DNA of 64,000 bases from Halorubrum sp. PV6. GTDB taxonomy: Archaea > Halobacteriota > Halobacteria > Halobacteriales > Haloferacaceae. Positions 21,471 through 31,000 of this stretch are shown here, piece after piece. Within the stretch, counting starts at the first letter, position 1; each line of letters opens with the position of its first letter. The notes beneath the pieces are model-generated. The model was not told the origin of the DNA and did no database searches. It saw only the letters and a program-made list of their open reading frames with translations. Location of the stretch: the NCBI RefSeq assembly GCF_003990725.2, contig NZ_CP030064.1, positions 1,488,001 through 1,552,000 of the forward strand, given 5' to 3'. The position numbers and the translations under genes are program-made.

Positions 21471-21698
21471 ATGCCCACCTTCGACGTCCACGACCACCGT
21501 CACGAACTGAAACAGCTCAAGGACACCGGCACGACGAGGCTGTGGGAGAACCGCAAATCGCTGGACTGTCCGGTGTGTGACGCGCCCTTCGACCGGCTCT
21601 TTACCACGAAGAAGACGGGCACGACGTTTCCGGAGAACGACGGCGCGCGATTCTGTCTCCTCCGCGACGACGACGCGATCCACCTCTTCCGCCACTGA
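21471..21698 (+). CDS. Flagella-cluster-type small protein (DUF7385-like)
   Basis: A 75-residue protein with MPTFDVHDHRHELKQLKDTG, a pattern shared with the small archaellum (fla) cluster protein of haloarchaea. It has a CPVC knuckle near residue 33 and a single later Cys, so a metal site is possible. No archaellum genes lie nearby in this window, so a motility role should not be assumed. It has an own promoter region (21360-21470) and is followed by a tandem repeat. Confidence 0.65.
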   Translation: MPTFDVHDHRHELKQLKDTGTTRLWENRKSLDCPVCDAPFDRLFTTKKTGTTFPENDGARFCLLRDDDAIHLFRH

Positions 21699-21734
21699 AA
21701 CAGATAAAAATCGGCGTCGCTCCGCTTTCGTCCG

Positions 21735-21828
21735 GCAGGTTAGTCGCGGCTCGACGGTCAGCAGGTTAGTCGCGACTCGACGGTCAGCAGGTTAGTCGCG
21801 ACTCGACGGCCGGCAGATCAGTCGTCGC
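21735..21828. repeat. 26-base tandem repeat
   Basis: Units start at 21735, 21761 and 21787 (GCAGGTTAGTCGCG...), with a decayed fourth at 21813. The first three differ by only one to three bases. The array runs into the last codons of the MATE gene, so the protein's final residues (PTSDD) come from the decayed copy. Confidence 0.85.
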
Positions 21829-23626
21829 TCGTCGGGCCGACGCTCGGTTCCGGGTCGTCGATGTACCGCTCGGTCCACGTGCCGCGCGCGAACCACGCGA
21901 CGGCGATGGACGCGCCCAACACGTTGCCGAGCGCCATCCCCACCCAGATGCCCGTCTCGCCCCAGCCGGCGACGAAGACGAGGTAGCCCACGCTGGCGAC
22001 CCGTCCGACCCAGAGGGTGAGAATCGATAGCACCATGGCCGTCTTCGTGTTGCCGGCGCCGCGGAACGCGCCGAGGATGACCTGTGTGACGCCGATGAAG
22101 GCGAACTCGACGGAGCGGATCTCCACGTAGTCGGCCGCGTACGCGATAGTCGCGGGCGCGTCCGGCACGTCACCGATGAAGGCGCCGACGATCGGCTCCG
22201 TGAACGCCACGGCCACGACCGCGACGAGGAACATCACCCCAGCGCCGGTCGACGCCGCGAGCTTGACCGAACGCGCCGCGCGGTCGGCGCGATCCGCCCC
22301 GAGATTCTGTCCGACCATCGTATCGATGGCGCGCCCGAGCCCCATCGCGGGGAGGAAGACCAGCGAGATGAGCCGGTTCCCGAGGCCGTACGCCGCGACC
22401 ACCGGCGGCGAGAACGTGACGACCATCGCCGTTAGCGTGATCATCGCGAGCGCGCTGGTCGTCTGCTCGACGCTGGAGGGCAGCCCCAGCCGCACGATGT
22501 CCCTGATGAACGACAGGTCCGGAGCGAGATGGCCGACCGTGACCGCCGGGCCGTGGTCGGTTCCGAACAGCACCCAGATGCCGATGGCGGTCGCGACGCC
22601 CCGCGAGAAGATCGTCGCTATCGCGGCGCCCTCGATCCCGTATCCCGTGAACTCGGTGGCCGCAAACAGCGTCGACTGCAGCGCGACCGGATCGAGCGCC
22701 GCGATCACCGGAACGCCGGCGAGCCAGCCGAAAAGCGGGTTCTCGGCGAACCCGAAGATGAGGAACGGGTCGAGAACGACATTTAAAAGCACCGAGACCA
22801 GCATCACCACCATCGGCGTGCGGGTGTCTCCGTACCCCCGCATCAGCGCGGAGAAGACGAAGAAGCCGAACATCAGCGGAATCCCGACGAAGATGACCTC
22901 CATGTAGTCGGCCGCGAGCGGAATCACCGTCGCCGCCGTGTCGGCGTCGCTCGGGAGCAGCTCCAAGGCCGGACGCGTGTAGAAGTACCCGACGATCCCG
23001 ATCACCACCGACAGCAGGGAGACGGTGAAGATGGTCTGGCCGGCGACGAGACCCGCGGACCGGTCGCCTTTGGCCCCCGTGTACTGCGCGACGAGGATGG
23101 CCCCCGCGGTCGTGAACCCGCCGGCGACGGCGATAAGCAGGAATATCAGGGGGAACGCGAGGCTGATCGCGCCGACCGCCTCGGCCGACAGCCGCCCGAG
23201 GTACAGCGTGTCGACGACGTTGTACATCACCTGTAGCAGTTGGATGACGACGATGGGCCACGCGAGATGGAAGAGCGGCCGTATCAGGCTGCCCTCTGTG
23301 ATCGACTCCGCCGCGACTCGCTCGGGGGTATCGTCCGCAGGCGCTTCGGCGGAGTCGTCTTGCGGGCTGTCGGTAGAATCGCCTTCACCACCGTCGGCAG
23401 AGCCGTCTTCGTGATCGCCGGCGGAACCGTCATCGGATTCGTCGGTGCCGCCGTCAGTCATCACTCTCGGCGGGTCGTCGGCCGTCGTCGCCTCGCCATC
23501 GGGAGCTTCGGCATCGAGAGTGTCGGCGTTAACACTGACTGCGTCGGGATCGGCGGCTAAATCGTTGGCAGCACCGTCGAACCCCGAAGGCGACACGACC
23601 GGGTCTTCGGAGGGCTCGTCACTCAC
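21818..23626 (-). CDS. MATE family efflux transporter
   Basis: Multidrug/toxin extrusion transporter with about twelve membrane segments in two homologous halves (about 110-330 and 340-585), exporting cations or drugs against H+ or Na+. Typical pieces are LFHLAWPIVVIQLLQVMYNV and FLPAMGLGRAIDTMVGQNLG. It carries an unusually long acidic N-terminus of about 110 residues. The frame begins with GTG 23626, but a good TATA element (TTTATAAAG) lies at 23629-23637, almost touching that codon. Translation may therefore start at ATG 23461 (MTDGGTDESDD), giving 547 residues. Confidence 0.9.
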   Translation of the reverse strand: MSDEPSEDPVVSPSGFDGAANDLAADPDAVSVNADTLDAEAPDGEATTADDPPRVMTDGGTDESDDGSAGDHEDGSADGGEGDSTDSPQDDSAEAPADDTPERVAAESITEGSLIRPLFHLAWPIVVIQLLQVMYNVVDTLYLGRLSAEAVGAISLAFPLIFLLIAVAGGFTTAGAILVAQYTGAKGDRSAGLVAGQTIFTVSLLSVVIGIVGYFYTRPALELLPSDADTAATVIPLAADYMEVIFVGIPLMFGFFVFSALMRGYGDTRTPMVVMLVSVLLNVVLDPFLIFGFAENPLFGWLAGVPVIAALDPVALQSTLFAATEFTGYGIEGAAIATIFSRGVATAIGIWVLFGTDHGPAVTVGHLAPDLSFIRDIVRLGLPSSVEQTTSALAMITLTAMVVTFSPPVVAAYGLGNRLISLVFLPAMGLGRAIDTMVGQNLGADRADRAARSVKLAASTGAGVMFLVAVVAVAFTEPIVGAFIGDVPDAPATIAYAADYVEIRSVEFAFIGVTQVILGAFRGAGNTKTAMVLSILTLWVGRVASVGYLVFVAGWGETGIWVGMALGNVLGASIAVAWFARGTWTERYIDDPEPSVGPTSDD

Positions 23627-23719
23627 TGCTTTATAAATCGGTATCTCGGTCTATCAGACTTCCGATCCGCTTGACAGCGCCGTCACACAGGTTCACAAAC
23701 GGAGGCTGTGGTCGTGTCG

Positions 23720-23805
23720 AGAGTAACGCCGACTCGCGCCAAGCCGAGAGCAGCGCCGACTCGCGCCGAGGTGCGGCATTCACTGCGTAGGCATTCACCG
23801 CGTAC
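23720..23805. repeat. Two short tandem duplications (27 and 15 bases)
   Basis: A 27-base unit (core CGCCGACTCGCGCC) occurs twice at 23720-23746 and 23747-23773. A 15-base unit (GCATTCAC.GCGTA) occurs twice at 23776-23805. The rest of the 216-base gap between the MATE and MscS genes holds the MATE promoter at about 23629-23637 and no gene. Confidence 0.75.
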
Positions 23806-23842
23806 GGTGCGGGGCTCGTGAGCCGACCGACCACCGCGCGGG

Positions 23843-24916
23843 TCAGGTTGGCCCGTTCGCTCCCGCAGTCGACTCCTCGTCGTTCGGTGCCGACGTGGCG
23901 GGCGCCGAGTCGGCGGGGTCGCCGTCCTCTGCCGTGTCGGTGCCGCGCCCCGTCACGTCGGGTTTGCTGCCGGCCCGCTCACCCTCCGGCCGACCGTCTT
24001 CCGGGCCGCCGACGCGGGCGATGCCCGACGTGTCGTCGAACACCAGATGTCGGTGCGGGTACGCCATCTCCACGTCGGCGTCCGCGAGTCGCTCGCGGAT
24101 CAGCGTGTTCACGTCCGACTGCACCTTCGCGAGCTTGTACGGCTTCTTGACCCAGTAGCGAAGACGGAGGAGCACGCCGTCGTCGCCGAACTCGTGAAGC
24201 CGGCAGTCGGGGCTGGCCACGTACCGCGCGACGCCGACCCGGATGTCGGGACCGCCGTCGATCACGGCGTCACAGTCCCGAGCCGCGCGCTCGATGAGGC
24301 GTCGGGCCTCGTCGATGTCGCTTTCGTACGTGACCAACACGTCGATCGTTCGCCGGGTCCGCTCGTCTTCGGCGGAGTAGTTCGTCACGTCGCGCTCGCG
24401 CATCGTTCCGTTCGGCACGACGAGGAACGTGTTGTCGAGCGTGAATATCTTCGTGTATCGAATCGTGATGTCCTCGACGAACCCGGTGGTGCCGTTCTCT
24501 AACTCGATCATGTCGCCGATTTCGAACGGCTGGTCCGCGAGGATGAACACGCCGTTGATGAAGTTCCCGACGAGCGGCGCGAGGATGATCCCGATCACGG
24601 CCGAGAAGACCGCCGTCCCCAAGAGGAGGTCGGCAAACCGGAACCCGACGACCCAGAGGCCGACGAGCAGCGAGACCGTGATCGTCCCGACGCGGACGCC
24701 TCTGACGATCGTCTGTGCGACGCTCTGTCTCGACACGCGGCGGGCGACTGGGCGCCCGATGAGCCGCACGAGGAACTTCGACGCGAGGACCCCGACCGCG
24801 ACCGAGAGGACGACGAGGAGCAGGCGTCCGGCGGCAGAGCCCACCGTGCCCGCGAGCACCTCGGCGAGTCGGGTGAGCCGCGCCGCGATCGAGATCGGAA
24901 CCTCGGGCGATGCCAT
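23843..24916 (-). CDS. mscS: Small-conductance mechanosensitive channel (MscS family)
   Basis: Pressure-release channel in the cell membrane. The 357-residue form from ATG 24916 (MASPEVPISIAARL) has three to four N-terminal membrane segments, then the pore helix and beta domain: GIILAPLVGNFINGVFILAD followed by GDMIELENGTTGFVEDITIR and the NTFLVVPNG motif. The cytoplasmic alpha/beta part ends at about 275. A long acidic, disordered tail follows. ATG 24937 would add seven residues. The gene is read leftward, alone, and is divergent from the TrmB gene. Confidence 0.9.
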   Translation of the reverse strand: MASPEVPISIAARLTRLAEVLAGTVGSAAGRLLLVVLSVAVGVLASKFLVRLIGRPVARRVSRQSVAQTIVRGVRVGTITVSLLVGLWVVGFRFADLLLGTAVFSAVIGIILAPLVGNFINGVFILADQPFEIGDMIELENGTTGFVEDITIRYTKIFTLDNTFLVVPNGTMRERDVTNYSAEDERTRRTIDVLVTYESDIDEARRLIERAARDCDAVIDGGPDIRVGVARYVASPDCRLHEFGDDGVLLRLRYWVKKPYKLAKVQSDVNTLIRERLADADVEMAYPHRHLVFDDTSGIARVGGPEDGRPEGERAGSKPDVTGRGTDTAEDGDPADSAPATSAPNDEESTAGANGPT

Positions 24917-25071
24917 AGCCAACCCGCCGTCGCCCACCCGAAAAAGCGTTTCTCCCGGCGCCCGATCGAGACGGGCCGCGCGGCCGGTCGCCCGTGATTA
25001 CGCGGCTCTGAAAACGCGTGCTACTCGGCTCATAGTAAAAACCTATACCGATGGAATACCTCGGCGAGCGT

Positions 25072-26124
25072 ATGACAGACGATCTCCGCGACACGCTCGA
25101 CCGCGTCGGGGACCGATTTAATCTCGGAGAATATGAGATCGACGCGTACCTCGCCGTCCTCGAACACGGCGAACTGACGGCGAGCGACATCGCCGACCGG
25201 ACCGACATCCCGCAGCCGCGCGTGTACGACACCGTCCGCAGCCTCTCTGACCGCGGGCTCGTCGAACTCCGGGAGTCGCGGCCGATGAAGATCGTCGCCG
25301 TCGACCCCGACGACGCGTTCGGCGACCTGCGCTCGTCGTTCGCGGAGATGGTCGACGAACTGGAGGCGCGCTACACCGCGCCGACCCGCGAGACCGAAGC
25401 GGTCTCGCTCGTGAAGTCGCGCTCGACGATCCTCCGGTACCTCGAAGAGGTGATCGCGGGCGCCGAGTACGAGCTTGCCCTCTCGCTGACGCCGGGGCTC
25501 CTCCGCCGCTTCCGCGACGAACTCGCGGCGAAGGTCCAAGCCGGCGTCAGCGTCGAACTCCTCGTCACGCCGGCCTCGCGAGCGCCGGACCCCGACAACT
25601 TCGACTACCTGGAAGTCGCGACCATCGCCCGCGCGCGCCGCGGCATCACCACGCCCATCCTCGCCGTCGGCGACGGGGAGTACTCCGTATACGCCACCCA
25701 AGACGCGCTCAGAGACGACCGCGAGCGCTACGGCGTCATCTTCAACCGCTCCGCGCTCGGCTTCCTCGTCTCCGGGTTCTTCGGGACCGTCCTGTGGACG
25801 ACCGCCGAGACGCTCGCCGCGGACGGCGCCGCCCGCCCGTTCCCGCGTCGCTACGCCTCGATCCGCCGTGCGGTGAAAGACGTCCGCGAGTTCGGCGACG
25901 AGGACCTCTACGCGACCGTCGAGGGGCGCGACATCGAGACGGGCGACTCGGTGACGGTCCGCGGCCGCGTCGTCGACCTGGCCTTCGAAGACACCGAGGA
26001 AGTCGCGTCGCTGACCGTCGAGACCGAGGCCGGCCGCGTCGACATCGGCGGGCGCGTCGCCGCGCTCGAAGACGTCGAGGGTCAAGAGATCGTGCTCGGG
26101 CGCGACGAGCCTCCCGCGCTGTAG
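25072..26124 (+). CDS. trmB: TrmB family transcriptional regulator
   Basis: 350 residues or, as chosen here, 350 minus seven. An N-terminal winged helix (about 10-80, with [23 protein letters not shown]) binds DNA. The middle (about 105-230) is the TrmB effector domain with the PLD-like [16 protein letters not shown], and the C-terminus is a beta-rich sugar-binding module. Halobacterium TrmB controls glycolysis, gluconeogenesis and cofactor genes in response to sugar; the near match through the HTH makes an orthologous or paralogous role likely. ATG 25072 is preferred because the AT-rich TAGTAAAAAC at 25033-25042 fits it better than ATG 25051. It is followed by an aldo/keto reductase. Confidence 0.9.
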   Translation: MTDDLRDTLDRVGDRFNLGEYEIDAYLAVLEHGELTASDIADRTDIPQPRVYDTVRSLSDRGLVELRESRPMKIVAVDPDDAFGDLRSSFAEMVDELEARYTAPTRETEAVSLVKSRSTILRYLEEVIAGAEYELALSLTPGLLRRFRDELAAKVQAGVSVELLVTPASRAPDPDNFDYLEVATIARARRGITTPILAVGDGEYSVYATQDALRDDRERYGVIFNRSALGFLVSGFFGTVLWTTAETLAADGAARPFPRRYASIRRAVKDVREFGDEDLYATVEGRDIETGDSVTVRGRVVDLAFEDTEEVASLTVETEAGRVDIGGRVAALEDVEGQEIVLGRDEPPAL

Positions 26125-26207
26125 GCGACTCGCGCCGTTCGCGGCTCCCGTTGCTCCCGGCGAGGCGCAGCGCCCTGATTTTTAACCCTCACGGCCGGCA
26201 GATCGGT

Positions 26208-27176
26208 ATGGAGTACACGACGCTCGGGAACACCGGCGCGACCGTGAGCCGACTCGCCCTCGGGTGTATGAGTTTCGGAAGCGAGCACAAGTGGATGCTC
26301 GACGAGGAGGAGGGCCGCGAACTGATCGAGCGCGCGATCGGTCTGGGAATCACGTTCTTCGACACCGCGAACGTCTACTCGAACGGCGAGAGCGAGTCGA
26401 TCCTCGGCGACGTGCTCGGCGAGTACGACCGCGACCGGTTCACCGTCGCCACGAAGGTGTACGGCGAGATGGACGAGACGAATCCTAACTCGGGCGGGCT
26501 CTCGCGGAAGGCCATCGAACAGGAACTGGAGAACAGCCTCGACCGACTCGGGATGGAGACGATCGATCTGTATCAGATCCACCGCTGGGACGACGAGACG
26601 CCCATCGAGGAGACGCTCGCCGCGCTCGACGACGCGGTGCGGCGCGGGAAAGTCCGCTATCTCGGCGCCTCGTCGATGTGGGCCCACCAGTTCGCGGCGG
26701 CGCTCCACGCCAGCGAGCGCGAGGGGTACGACCGGTTCGTCACCATGCAGAACCTCTACAACCTCGCGTACCGCGAGGAGGAGCGCGAGATGGTTCCGCT
26801 CTGCGAGCGCGAGGGGATCGGCATGCTCCCGTGGAGCCCCGTCGGCGCCGGCTACCTCGCGCGCCCCTACGAACAGGACGACGCGACGGTCCGCGGGGAA
26901 CACGAGACGGCGCTCGGGCGGCCGTATCGCGAGGGCGGCGGCGAGGAGATCAACCGCCGAGTCGAGGAGCTCGCCGACGAGAAGGGCGTCGAGATGGCCC
27001 AGATCGCGCTCCGGTGGGTCGCCGGGAAGGACGTGGTCGACGCACCGATCGTCGGCACGTCGAGCGTCGACCACCTCGAAGACGCCGTCGAAGCGCTCGA
27101 CATCGACCTGTCCGACTCGGATATCGAGTGGCTCGAAGCGCCGTACGAGCCGGTCCGCGTCTCGGGCCACGAGTAG
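26208..27176 (+). CDS. Aldo/keto reductase
   Basis: NADPH-dependent carbonyl reductase with a TIM-barrel fold, 322 residues. The catalytic tetrad is visible: Asp and Tyr in FFDTANVYSNGESE, Lys in VATKVYG and His in LYQIHRWDD. It resembles the YajO/auxin-induced (AKR11-13-like) group. The substrate is unknown. An AT-rich ATTTTTAACC element lies about 30 bases before the ATG at 26208. It follows trmB on the same strand after about 80 bases; a regulatory link is possible but not shown. Confidence 0.92.
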   Translation: MEYTTLGNTGATVSRLALGCMSFGSEHKWMLDEEEGRELIERAIGLGITFFDTANVYSNGESESILGDVLGEYDRDRFTVATKVYGEMDETNPNSGGLSRKAIEQELENSLDRLGMETIDLYQIHRWDDETPIEETLAALDDAVRRGKVRYLGASSMWAHQFAAALHASEREGYDRFVTMQNLYNLAYREEEREMVPLCEREGIGMLPWSPVGAGYLARPYEQDDATVRGEHETALGRPYREGGGEEINRRVEELADEKGVEMAQIALRWVAGKDVVDAPIVGTSSVDHLEDAVEALDIDLSDSDIEWLEAPYEPVRVSGHE

Positions 27177-27279
27177 CCTCGGAGTCACGGACGACGGCGA
27201 TCCGGTTGCCCCCCGCTCGCGACCCGACTCCCCTGACACGGCGTAACAAACTTAACGGTTCACTCTGTACCAGTAGGTA

Positions 27280-27993
27280 GTGGCATCCCGACAGGGCGGG
27301 CCGGGGAACACCGAGTCACCCCGTCCCGGATCGACGGAGCGTCGGACCGCGTCCACGACCGCGCCGGCGGGGGCTCGCCGGCGGACACCACAGAGAACCG
27401 ACTCCCTTCCTCACCGTCCGGACTCGCCGCGGGCGCAGGCGCCGGGGGTGGACCGACCGACCGGACGCACCGCCGAGGACCCGCCCGTTCGCGACCCCGT
27501 ACGCTACGCGCTCACCGATCACTTCCGCGAGCGGCTGGAACAGCCGGGCCGGTACGTCTCGACGCGGGCCGTCAGCGACGCCATCCGGCGGGGGCAACTC
27601 CGGTGGAACCGGACGGACGGCTGGCGGTTCGCCCTCGTCGACGGCGGGGTCCGGTTCGTCGTCGTCGTGGGCGACACGGAGACGAACTCCCCGGTCGTCG
27701 TCACCGGGTGGACGGAGGTCGCCGACCGCGAGGCGGCTCTCGAAACCCCTCGCTGGGACCCGGTCGACATCGACACCATCGCCGTGCGGACGGCCCTGAG
27801 CGAGTCCTCGTCCACGCCGATTCCCGACCGCATCCGCCCTCGGACCGTGACGCGCCCCTTCGTCGTCGGCGACCACCGGCTCGAAACGGCGCCCGGAGAG
27901 CCGTTCGTCCGCTGTACGACCTGCGGCTGCCGATTCCGCTCGAAAGACGCGATCACCGAGCGCGGGTGTCGCGGCGGGCAAACGGGCCGGTAG
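27280..27993 (+). CDS. Hypothetical protein with C-terminal zinc-like motif
   Basis: A 237-residue frame starting at GTG 27280. The first 65 residues are rich in R, P and T and look disordered; they may not all be translated. A globular part (about 72-200) contains VRYALTDHFRERLEQPGRYV and the strand FALVDGGVRFVVVVGDT. A C-terminal motif (CTTCGCRF ... GC) could bind metal. I do not recognise the family. The basic N-terminus is unusual for a halophile protein. Start codon uncertain; the conserved-looking part is likely coding. Confidence 0.55.
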   Translation: MASRQGGPGNTESPRPGSTERRTASTTAPAGARRRTPQRTDSLPHRPDSPRAQAPGVDRPTGRTAEDPPVRDPVRYALTDHFRERLEQPGRYVSTRAVSDAIRRGQLRWNRTDGWRFALVDGGVRFVVVVGDTETNSPVVVTGWTEVADREAALETPRWDPVDIDTIAVRTALSESSSTPIPDRIRPRTVTRPFVVGDHRLETAPGEPFVRCTTCGCRFRSKDAITERGCRGGQTGR

Positions 27994-28059
27994 CGACCTC
28001 GCTGTCCGCCCGCGCTCGCGGACGCTATTCATTTCCGCGTCGGTGCCGAATCGTGCGTA

Positions 28060-31000
28060 ATGACCGACGATTCCGGCGCACCCGCTGCGGACGCCGAGGC
28101 CGGGGCCGATGCCGGCGACGCGGACGACCCGGCCTCTGACGCCGCGGAACCCGACAAAGGACTCTCGCTCGACCGCTTTCACGAGGCGTTAGAGGCCGAA
28201 GAGCGTCCGGTCGCGACCGCCAGCGAGGTCGCGAGACGGCTCGGGACGACGCAGGCGGCCGCGCGAGACGCACTCGGTGCGCTCGTCGACCGCGGCGACG
28301 TCGACCGACTGGACGTCGAGAGCGACCCGGTCGTCTTCTTCCCGAGGGACTGGGGCCGACTGGCGACCCGCGAGCGCGTGGTCGCGTTCCCGGATCGGCG
28401 CGAAATCGTCGTCGACCGCCCGACGCAGTTCACCCGCGCGCGGCTCTCCCAATTTGCCCACCTCGTCGACACCACGGGGACCGACCCCGGCACTCGCGGG
28501 TACCTCTATCGCATCAGACAGGAGGACGTGTGGGCGGCGCCCTTCGACGACGCCGACGCGCTGATCGCGAGCCTCCGGTCGGTGCTCCCCCGCCGGTTCA
28601 GCCACCTCGAAGAGTGGATCCGCGACCAGTGGCGCCGCGCGCACCGCTTCCGGTTATATACCCACGAGGACGGCTACGTCGTCTTGGAGGCCGCCGCGGA
28701 GAGTCTGATGGGGAACGTCGCCGACCAGCACCTCGACGACGACCACCTCCGGGCGCCCATCTCCGAGACGGAGGCGTGGGTCAACGAGGACGCCGTCGCC
28801 GGCGTCAAACGCGCCCTCTACGACGCCGGCTACCCGGTCGAGGACGACCGCGACCTCGACGTGGGCGACCCGGTCGACGTCGAGTTGACGACCGACCTCA
28901 GGGCCTATCAGGAGACGTGGGTCGAGACCTTCCTCGACGCGCGCTCCGGGGTGTACGTCGGGCCGCCCGGCTCCGGCAAGACCGTCGCCGCCATCGCCAC
29001 CATCGCCGCGGTCGGCGGCGAGACCTTGATTCTCGTCCCCTCCCGCGAACTCGCGGGCCAGTGGCGCGAGGAACTCCTCGACCACTCGACGGTCGACCCG
29101 GCCGACATCGGCGAGTACCACGGCGGACAGAAGGATATCCGACCGATCACGATCGCGACCTACCAGATCGCCGGGATGGACCGCCATCGCGCGCTGTTCG
29201 ACTCGCGGAAGTGGGGGTTGATCTGCTTCGACGAGTGTCTGACCGGAGACACTATCGTTGAAACCCCGTCTGGAAGGACGACGTTCGATGAACTCGATGA
29301 GAGATATGAGCTGGAGGATGGGTGGACGACAGATATCGATCTCTCGGTCCGTACTTTCAACCGGGAGCGTGGCACGTACCGATTTACCCCCATCACGGGT
29401 ATTTATAAATCGACGGCGCCGGTCGAACGGATCGAAACACGTCAGGGATACCCGATAACGGCGACTCCGAGGCACACTCACTTCGTTTTCGACCCCGGCT
29501 CTGCACGTATCTCGAAGCAAAAAGGTGTCTCTGAGGGTGATTTCATTGTAAGGCCGCAAACAGAGTCGAAGAAGTATACGGAGACAAACGCGTTGAGTCT
29601 TGCATCTGCCGAACTGCTCGGCTGGTTCCTCGGAGACGGTCACCGAGATCGTCACGGCCACGCAAAGTTCTCTTTCGCACGGAAAAAGCGGGAACAGATC
29701 AGTATACTCGAAGATCTGTGTAACCGGATCGAACTCGACTACTCGGTGTTTGAGAACAGTAGAGGTGATCTCACGTTGTGGTCGAAACGCTTTGCAGATA
29801 CACTTCCGTGGGACATCCCTTCCGGGAGTAAGGCGGAGAGAGTGACTGTTCCGCGGGACGCATACGGATGGCACCCAGACCAAGTCGGCGCGCTGTTGAG
29901 GGGACTATTCGATGCCGAGGGCTCTGTTGACAAGAAGGGACGAATACAGCTTAACACGATCTCAGAGCGACTCGCGAAGGACGTCGTATTGCTTCTACAG
30001 CACCTCAGAATCCCGTCGAAATGTCTCAACCTTGACCGAGACTCTCCGCACAGCGATCTGTTTCGGATACTGATCGCCTCGCGGTACGGGGTGTTATTCT
30101 CTGAGAAAGTCGGATTCAGATTACAGTATAAATCGGAGCGGATATCGGTTGGCAAGACACCTGCAACGGGGGTTCCCGTCGGAACGTATCTAAAACGGAT
30201 CAAAGACGACGTGGAACTTTCGAATGAACAGATCGCAGATATGACCGACGTCTCCAAACAAACGATCGGTGATGTCATTCGCGGGAAGAACCGTTTGGGA
30301 CAGCAACATCTGAGTTCCCTCGCTGAGGGGCTTCGAAAATACGCACAAACCGATCCAATCTCAATCAATGCGATGCGTGAAGATAGTAACATCACGTACG
30401 CGGAAATCGGCGACAAACTAGATGTCTCAACCAGTCATGCGTATACACTGGTTGGCCGAGGAAATGAGCGAACGGTGAAAGTGATCGGTGAACGCGATCG
30501 GGACTGTCGGAGAAAGGCAGCCGCGCATGCAGATCGGTTGGATCGGCTCGCAGATTTACAACTTGTCGAAGTCACATCGGTCACGAAAAAAGGCGTTGAG
30601 ACGGTGTATGACTTCGAGACACGGGATCACACGTTCGTCGCAGATGGCTATCTAACGCACAACTGCCACCACATCACGGCGCCGGTCTTCTCCAGATCTG
30701 CCGAGTTACAGACCAGACACCGCCTCGGCCTCTCGGCCACGCCGGTCCGCGAGACCGGCAGCGAGGAGGAGATATACACCCTGATCGGCCGACCGATCGG
30801 CGCCGACTGGGACGAACTCTTCGACGCCGGCTTCGTGCAAGAACCGGAAGTCGAGATCCGGTACGTCCCGTGGCGCGACGAGATGGCTCGCAACGAGTAC
30901 GCCAGCGCCGACGGGCGCGAGCGACGCCGGCTCGCGGCCGAGAACCCCGCGAAGATCGAGGAGATCCGGTACCTGCTCGCCGCCCACCGCGACAAGAAGG

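Noticed and set aside
21471-21698. Part of an archaellum (flagella) cluster
   Set aside because: Although the small protein resembles a fla-cluster protein, no archaellin, FlaJ or FlaI gene is present in the window.
22170-23261. A 363-residue minus-strand frame, very rich in Arg and Gly, overlapping the MATE gene
   Set aside because: It is another frame of the MATE coding region, with basic composition unlike halophile proteins.
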